This document shows positions 35,657 to 39,092 of a stretch of DNA of 39,092 bases, piece by piece. Within the stretch, counting starts at the first letter, position 1; every line of letters begins with the position of its first letter. Below the pieces are notes generated by a model that did not search any database, was not told where the DNA came from, and was given only the letters and a program-made list of their open reading frames with translations. Where the stretch lies: NCBI GenBank assembly GCA_013695785.1, contig JACCZT010000038.1:1-39092 (forward strand). The letters are read 5' to 3'. This stretch comes from Nocardioidaceae bacterium (GTDB taxonomy: Bacteria > Actinomycetota > Actinomycetes > Propionibacteriales > Nocardioidaceae). The position numbers and the translations under genes were made by a program.

Positions 35657-37132
35657 TCACAGCCAGGACGGTACGGCGTGACCCATCGGCGTGTCGCGGG
35701 GGCGACCGAAGTTGGGTCGGATCACCAGCCCGCACGCCTTGCCCTGCGCGAGCCCGAGGACCACCAGGGCGCTGTGGACGTCGTGCACCGGTATCACGTC
35801 CAGCCCATCGACGGCGTTGCTGCCAGCAGGGGCTGGCCCAGCATCGGCAGGTACGATCGCATGCCGGAAGCCGAGTCGTGCAGCCTCACGCAGCCGCGGG
35901 CCCAGCCCGCCGATGCGGCGCACCTCTCCTGCCAGCCCCACCTCACCGAGCGCGACCAGATCGGTGGAGACGACGTGACCGGCATGGGCCGATGCGATCG
36001 AGATTGCGGTGGCGAGATCGGCTGCGGGGTCGACCAGGCGAGCACCACCGACGGTCGCGGCGTAGACGTCGAAGCCATGGACTCCGACATCACAGCGCCG
36101 GGTCAGCACCGCGATGATCATCGCGACCCTGGCGGCGTCGAGGCCGCTGGTGGCCCGCCGGGGCGGACCGGTGGCCGTCTCGGCGACCAGCGCCTGGACC
36201 TCGGCGAGGAGGGGACGGCGTCCCTCCATCGTGACGGTGACGCATGTCCCCGAGACCGGCTCGCTGTGGCGCGAGACGAAGAGCCCGGTCGGATCGGGCA
36301 CCTCGACGATGCCGTCCTCGGAGAGGTCGAAGCAGCCGATCTCGTCGACGGGGCCGAAGCGGTTCTTGACCGCACGCACGAGGCGCAGCCGCGAGTTGCG
36401 GTCACCCTCGAAGTGCAGCACCACGTCGACAAGGTGCTCGAGCACCCGCGGACCGGCGATCGATCCGTCCTTGGTGACGTGGCCGACCAGCAACGTGGCG
36501 ATGTTGCGCCGCTTGCCGATCTGGATCAGGGCGGCAGCCACCTCACGCACCTGGGTGACGCCGCCGGGGGTGCCGTCGACCTCGGCCGAACCGATCGTCT
36601 GCACCGAGTCGACGACGAGCAGCGAGGGCTGAACCTGCTCGATGTGCGTCAACACCGCACCGAGATCGGTCTCGGCGGCGAGGAACAGCTGGTCGTGCAC
36701 GGCTCCGGTGCGATCGGCGCGCAACCGCACCTGTGCCGCGGACTCCTCGCCGGAGATGTAGAGCGTGCGTTGCCCGAGCTGGGCCCACTGCGAGGCGACC
36801 TCGAGCAGCAGGGTCGACTTGCCGACTCCTGGTTCGCCGGCGAGCAGCAGCGCCGCGCCTGGGACCACTCCACCGCCGAGCACCCGGTCGAGCTCTGCGA
36901 CCCCCGAGCTGGTCGCACGCGACGCCTCGATGTCGATCTCGGGCATCGGACGTGCCTTGCCGGTCACCGCGGCGGGCAGGGTGCGGCCCGTCGCCCGGGC
37001 GGCGCCTACCTCATCGACCGTGCCCCACGCGTGGCACTCACCGCAGCGGCCGACCCACTTGGTGGTGGTCCAGCCGCACTCAGAGCAGCGGTAGGTGGTA
37101 CGGGGCGCCCTGGCGGTGGGTGTCTTGGCCAT
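35657..37132 (-). CDS. radA: DNA repair protein RadA
   Basis: 491 residues. The N-terminal zinc finger has Cys16, 19, 30 and 33; Walker A GEPGVGKST at 99-107; the RadA-specific KNRFG motif (VKNRFGPVDEIG); and a Lon-like C-terminal domain. It drives branch migration in recombination. ATG 37132 has TACGGT seven bases upstream (leaderless); the upstream in-frame start at 37162 is not needed. It is followed by disA. Confidence 0.96.
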   Translation of the reverse strand: MAKTPTARAPRTTYRCSECGWTTTKWVGRCGECHAWGTVDEVGAARATGRTLPAAVTGKARPMPEIDIEASRATSSGVAELDRVLGGGVVPGAALLLAGEPGVGKSTLLLEVASQWAQLGQRTLYISGEESAAQVRLRADRTGAVHDQLFLAAETDLGAVLTHIEQVQPSLLVVDSVQTIGSAEVDGTPGGVTQVREVAAALIQIGKRRNIATLLVGHVTKDGSIAGPRVLEHLVDVVLHFEGDRNSRLRLVRAVKNRFGPVDEIGCFDLSEDGIVEVPDPTGLFVSRHSEPVSGTCVTVTMEGRRPLLAEVQALVAETATGPPRRATSGLDAARVAMIIAVLTRRCDVGVHGFDVYAATVGGARLVDPAADLATAISIASAHAGHVVSTDLVALGEVGLAGEVRRIGGLGPRLREAARLGFRHAIVPADAGPAPAGSNAVDGLDVIPVHDVHSALVVLGLAQGKACGLVIRPNFGRPRDTPMGHAVPSWL

Positions 37133-37139
37133 AGCGGTC

Positions 37140-37145
37140 ACCGTA
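37140..37145 (-). promoter_or_regulatory. -10 box TACGGT, leaderless start of radA
   Basis: TACGGT on the minus strand, seven bases, then ATG 37132. Confidence 0.55.
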
Positions 37146-37171
37146 GGCCACGGCGCCGACAACGAGCGGAC

Positions 37172-37810
37172 TCAGACGCGGACGACGCCGTTCGGCGTCG
37201 AGAACTGGGCGGCGACCACGCCGGGGGTGCCGTTGGGTGCGACCCAGCGCACCTCGAGATCCTCAAGTGCCTCCAGCGCCGGCTCACCGAGCCAGTCGGC
37301 CACCCGATGGGGGTCACCGGCGATCTCCAGCGCGGCGAGCTGGATGTCGCTCGGAGCGCTCTGCGACGGGTGCTCCTCTGCGGGCACGTCCCAGGAGATG
37401 ACGAAGGGCAGCTGTGGGTCGGCCTGGAAGCCCTTGACGCCGATCTGCTTCCACTGCAGGTTGTAGCCGTCCGGCCGGTGCCGGTTGCCCTGGACCGCGT
37501 GCCGCCCGATCCGGTGCTCCACGGTGGCGATGTCGTCGACGGCGATCACCCAGCCGAGCCAGCCGCCGCCGAGATCGGAGCGGGCGCGTACAGCCTGGCC
37601 GAACGGCGCTTTGTCCGACGCGGGGTGATCGAGCACCTCGACGACCTCGATGTACTGCCTCCACTTGAGCGGCATCACCATGTTGCGGGTGCCGAACCGG
37701 GGGTGGACCCCGCCGTCGACGAAGGTCGCACCGAGCAGCCGGCTCAGCCGCGCGGTGGTCTTCGCCAGTCCGTCCGGGCCCACGGCGAACGAGAGATGAT
37801 CGAGGCGCAT
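37172..37810 (-). CDS. VOC (glyoxalase-like) superfamily protein
   Basis: 212 residues. The start MRLDHLSFAVGPDGLAKTTARLSRLLG and the later block GGWLGWVIAVDDIATVEHRIG give two beta-alpha-beta-beta-beta units. His5 and Glu54-region residues could bind a metal. No substrate can be assigned. It sits between a cysteine-rich protein and radA on the same strand with gaps of about 30-40 bases, so co-transcription is plausible. Confidence 0.78.
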   Translation of the reverse strand: MRLDHLSFAVGPDGLAKTTARLSRLLGATFVDGGVHPRFGTRNMVMPLKWRQYIEVVEVLDHPASDKAPFGQAVRARSDLGGGWLGWVIAVDDIATVEHRIGRHAVQGNRHRPDGYNLQWKQIGVKGFQADPQLPFVISWDVPAEEHPSQSAPSDIQLAALEIAGDPHRVADWLGEPALEALEDLEVRWVAPNGTPGVVAAQFSTPNGVVRV

Positions 37811-37816
37811 GGCCCC

Positions 37817-37822
37817 ATTGTG
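37817..37822 (-). promoter_or_regulatory. -10-like box CACAAT before the VOC gene
   Basis: CACAAT on the minus strand, six bases, then ATG 37810. The first base departs from TAnnnT. Confidence 0.35.
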
Positions 37823-37840
37823 GCCAGGCAGACGGGGCCG

Positions 37841-38587
37841 TCAGACGGCGGGGTCGGCCGGGTGTGGCACCGGCGCCGCGCGGTCGCGTAGGAACGCCAC
37901 GCAGTGCTCGACCAGCACGGCGTACGCGGGCGCACCCATGAGCGCGGTCAGCTCCGGTGCGGTGGAGACGTAGACGGGGTCGCTCCCTACGTGGGCCTCG
38001 GTGTTGGAGGAGCAGTACCAGTCGAGGTCGTGACCGCCCGGTCCCCAGGCGGACCGACCGTACTCGCCGACCTGGACCTCGGTGTAGCCCGTGCCGTCCC
38101 CGCGGTCGACCTCGCGGTACTGCCGCCGCAGCGGCAGCTGCCAGCAGACATCGGGCTTGGCCAGGTGCGGCGCGATGTCGTTGTCGAGTGCCCAGGTGTG
38201 CAACGCGCACCCGGCTCCGCCTGCGAACCCGGGTGAGTTGTGGAAGATGCAGGCGCCGCGATGGGTCCGGGTCTTGAGCTCGCCGTCGTCGTCGGTCTCG
38301 GTCCAACCGACTGCACGACCCTCACCCCGGTGCTGCCAGTGCTGTGGTCCGAGCGCGGCGACGAAGCCCGCGACCCGCGTGTGGTCGGCCTCGTCGGCGA
38401 AGTGTGCGCCAAGGCTGCAGCAGCCCGCGTCCGGCGAGGTGGCGTCGATGCCCTTGCAGCCCGAACCGAAGATGCACGTCCAACGCGATGTCAACCACGT
38501 CAGGTCGCAGCGAAAGACCTGGTTATGATCAGCGGGATCGGCGAACTCGACGAAAGCACGGGGGAAGTCGAGAGACACTTCTGGCAC
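37841..38587 (-). CDS. Cysteine-rich protein resembling DUF3109 (YkgJ-like metal-binding)
   Basis: 248 residues from GTG 38587, with cysteines spaced in the order [36 protein letters not shown] and [11 protein letters not shown], then WYC. This order (double Cys, CIF, C-A-L-H, KP-x-x-C) is like DUF3109, a family thought to bind zinc or an iron-sulfur cluster; its function is unknown. GTG 38587 is chosen because TACGAT lies six bases upstream; an ATG at 38635 would add 16 residues. First gene of a minus-strand run ending in radA-disA. Confidence 0.7.
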   Translation of the reverse strand: MPEVSLDFPRAFVEFADPADHNQVFRCDLTWLTSRWTCIFGSGCKGIDATSPDAGCCSLGAHFADEADHTRVAGFVAALGPQHWQHRGEGRAVGWTETDDDGELKTRTHRGACIFHNSPGFAGGAGCALHTWALDNDIAPHLAKPDVCWQLPLRRQYREVDRGDGTGYTEVQVGEYGRSAWGPGGHDLDWYCSSNTEAHVGSDPVYVSTAPELTALMGAPAYAVLVEHCVAFLRDRAAPVPHPADPAV

Positions 38588-38593
38588 GTGCAG

Positions 38594-38599
38594 ATCGTA
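38594..38599 (-). promoter_or_regulatory. -10 box TACGAT, leaderless start of the cysteine-rich protein gene
   Basis: TACGAT on the minus strand, six bases, then GTG 38587. Confidence 0.45.
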
Positions 38600-38609
38600 G
38601 CCGCCGCTG

Positions 38610-38989
38610 ATGCCCGATCGGAGAGCCGTCGTCACGGCCAGGCCATCCGCGCCCCGGGCGACCCTCGACGACGCGGTCGACTACGCGCTCTATCTCGATG
38701 TGCGGCCGCGACGGACACCCGGCAAGGCGGTCATGACCGGCCGGGACGTGACGCGGCAATGGCTCCGCAGACACCATGCCGACGGTCCGCGCCGCCTGCC
38801 GCTGCCGGAGCTGGTCCCCTCGACGTTCAGGGTGATCGAGCCAGGTCAGCGGCGGGCGAGGATGTCGCTCGCCACCAGGAGCGGTGCGGACGGTACCCGC
38901 CACCTGATTATCGCCTGGCAACCCGACGGCCAAGACGCACAGGCGACCCGTGTGTCGGTTCGTTCACGCTCACCTCGTAGCCTTCGTGC
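38610..38989 (+). other. Unassigned stretch with an open frame on the plus strand
   Basis: About 400 bases without a clear gene. A plus-strand frame from ATG 38610 stays open to the window edge and has G+C-rich third positions in its first ~110 codons ([19 protein letters not shown], later GTRHLIIAWQPDG). It has no stop before the Ppx start and would overlap that gene throughout, and there is no ribosome site, so it may be chance, a frameshifted gene or an unrecognised small gene. Confidence 0.25.
38978..38983 (+). promoter_or_regulatory. -10 box TAGCCT, leaderless start of the Ppx/GppA gene
   Basis: TAGCCT, six bases, then ATG 38990. Confidence 0.5.
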
Positions 38990-39092
38990 ATGCGCATGGG
39001 CGTGCTCGACATCGGCTCGAACACCGGTCACCTGCTTGTCGTCGACGGCTACCGCGGTGCGCCCCCCATCCCTGCGTACTCCTACGCCGAGC
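38990..39092 (+). CDS. Ppx/GppA-family phosphatase, N-terminal part only
   Basis: Cut by the right edge after 34 residues. [23 protein letters not shown] matches the start of exopolyphosphatase/pppGpp phosphatase proteins, whose first motif is D-x-GSNT. The residue after GSNT is Gly rather than the usual Val. ATG 38990 has a leaderless box six bases upstream; ATG 38996 is also possible. Confidence 0.82.
   Translation, partial: MRMGVLDIGSNTGHLLVVDGYRGAPPIPAYSYAE

Noticed and set aside
38529-38933. Minus-strand 134-codon frame upstream of the cysteine-rich protein
   Set aside because: No motif, very Arg-rich composition typical of antisense frames, and it overlaps the start of the better supported minus-strand gene.

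Overview
The window is G+C-rich, densely packed chromosomal DNA from an actinomycete, most likely from the Nocardioidaceae or a close relative. The evidence is conserved actinobacterial gene order (ppa-dacB-DUF2342-tilS-hpt-ftsH-folE-folP-NTF2-folB-folK-DUF3180; panC-coaX-lysS-lsr2-clpC; radA-disA), actinobacterial families (Lsr2, DUF2342 zinc protease, DUF3180, the NuoD2-type orphan NADH dehydrogenase subunit), frequent GTG starts and frequent GTACG words. No phage genes, insertion sequences, CRISPR array, rRNA or tRNA were found. It is ordinary core genome, and its interest lies in gene pairings, active-site substitutions and promoter architecture.

Layout. 1-2960: the start of a Baeyer-Villiger-type flavin monooxygenase divergent from a TetR regulator with a clear operator between them, a DUF309 protein, and phosphoglucomutase. 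2969-6264: a frameshifted PQQ-type sugar dehydrogenase, a gene-free stretch, and a secreted NlpC/P60 cell-wall hydrolase with a very long Gly/Ser/Asp linker. 6265-17235: pyrophosphatase, a PBP4-type carboxypeptidase, a zinc metalloprotease, then tRNA lysidine synthase, purine salvage, FtsH and the folate biosynthesis operon with tight or overlapping gene ends. 17253-20906: a glycine betaine/choline-type ABC importer whose ATPase gene is divergent from the two permeases and the binding lipoprotein. 20934-23136: a MidA/NDUFAF7-type methyltransferase followed by an orphan nuoD paralogue. 23292-29440: a teichoic-acid-type glycerophosphotransferase, a DUF2520 protein, panC, coaX and lysS. 29601-32614: lsr2 and clpC. 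32682-38587: mutY, a membrane-anchored unknown, and a four-gene minus-strand run (cysteine-rich protein, VOC protein, radA, disA) ending in the c-di-AMP synthase. The window ends in the first codons of a Ppx/GppA phosphatase.

Three themes stand out. First, about half of the genes have a TAnnnT box 6-8 bases before the start codon, the signature of leaderless transcription. At two divergent gene pairs these boxes interlock, so that one promoter lies inside the other gene's first codons or shares bases with it. Second, the orphan NuoD has lost two of the three residues that contact quinone in complex I (Tyr to Trp, Asp to Glu). It sits beside a homologue of the enzyme that methylates the equivalent arginine in mitochondrial complex I. 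Third, CoaX has an altered nucleotide-binding motif like the one seen in the inactive mycobacterial enzyme. All family assignments rest on reading motifs by eye. No database search was run.
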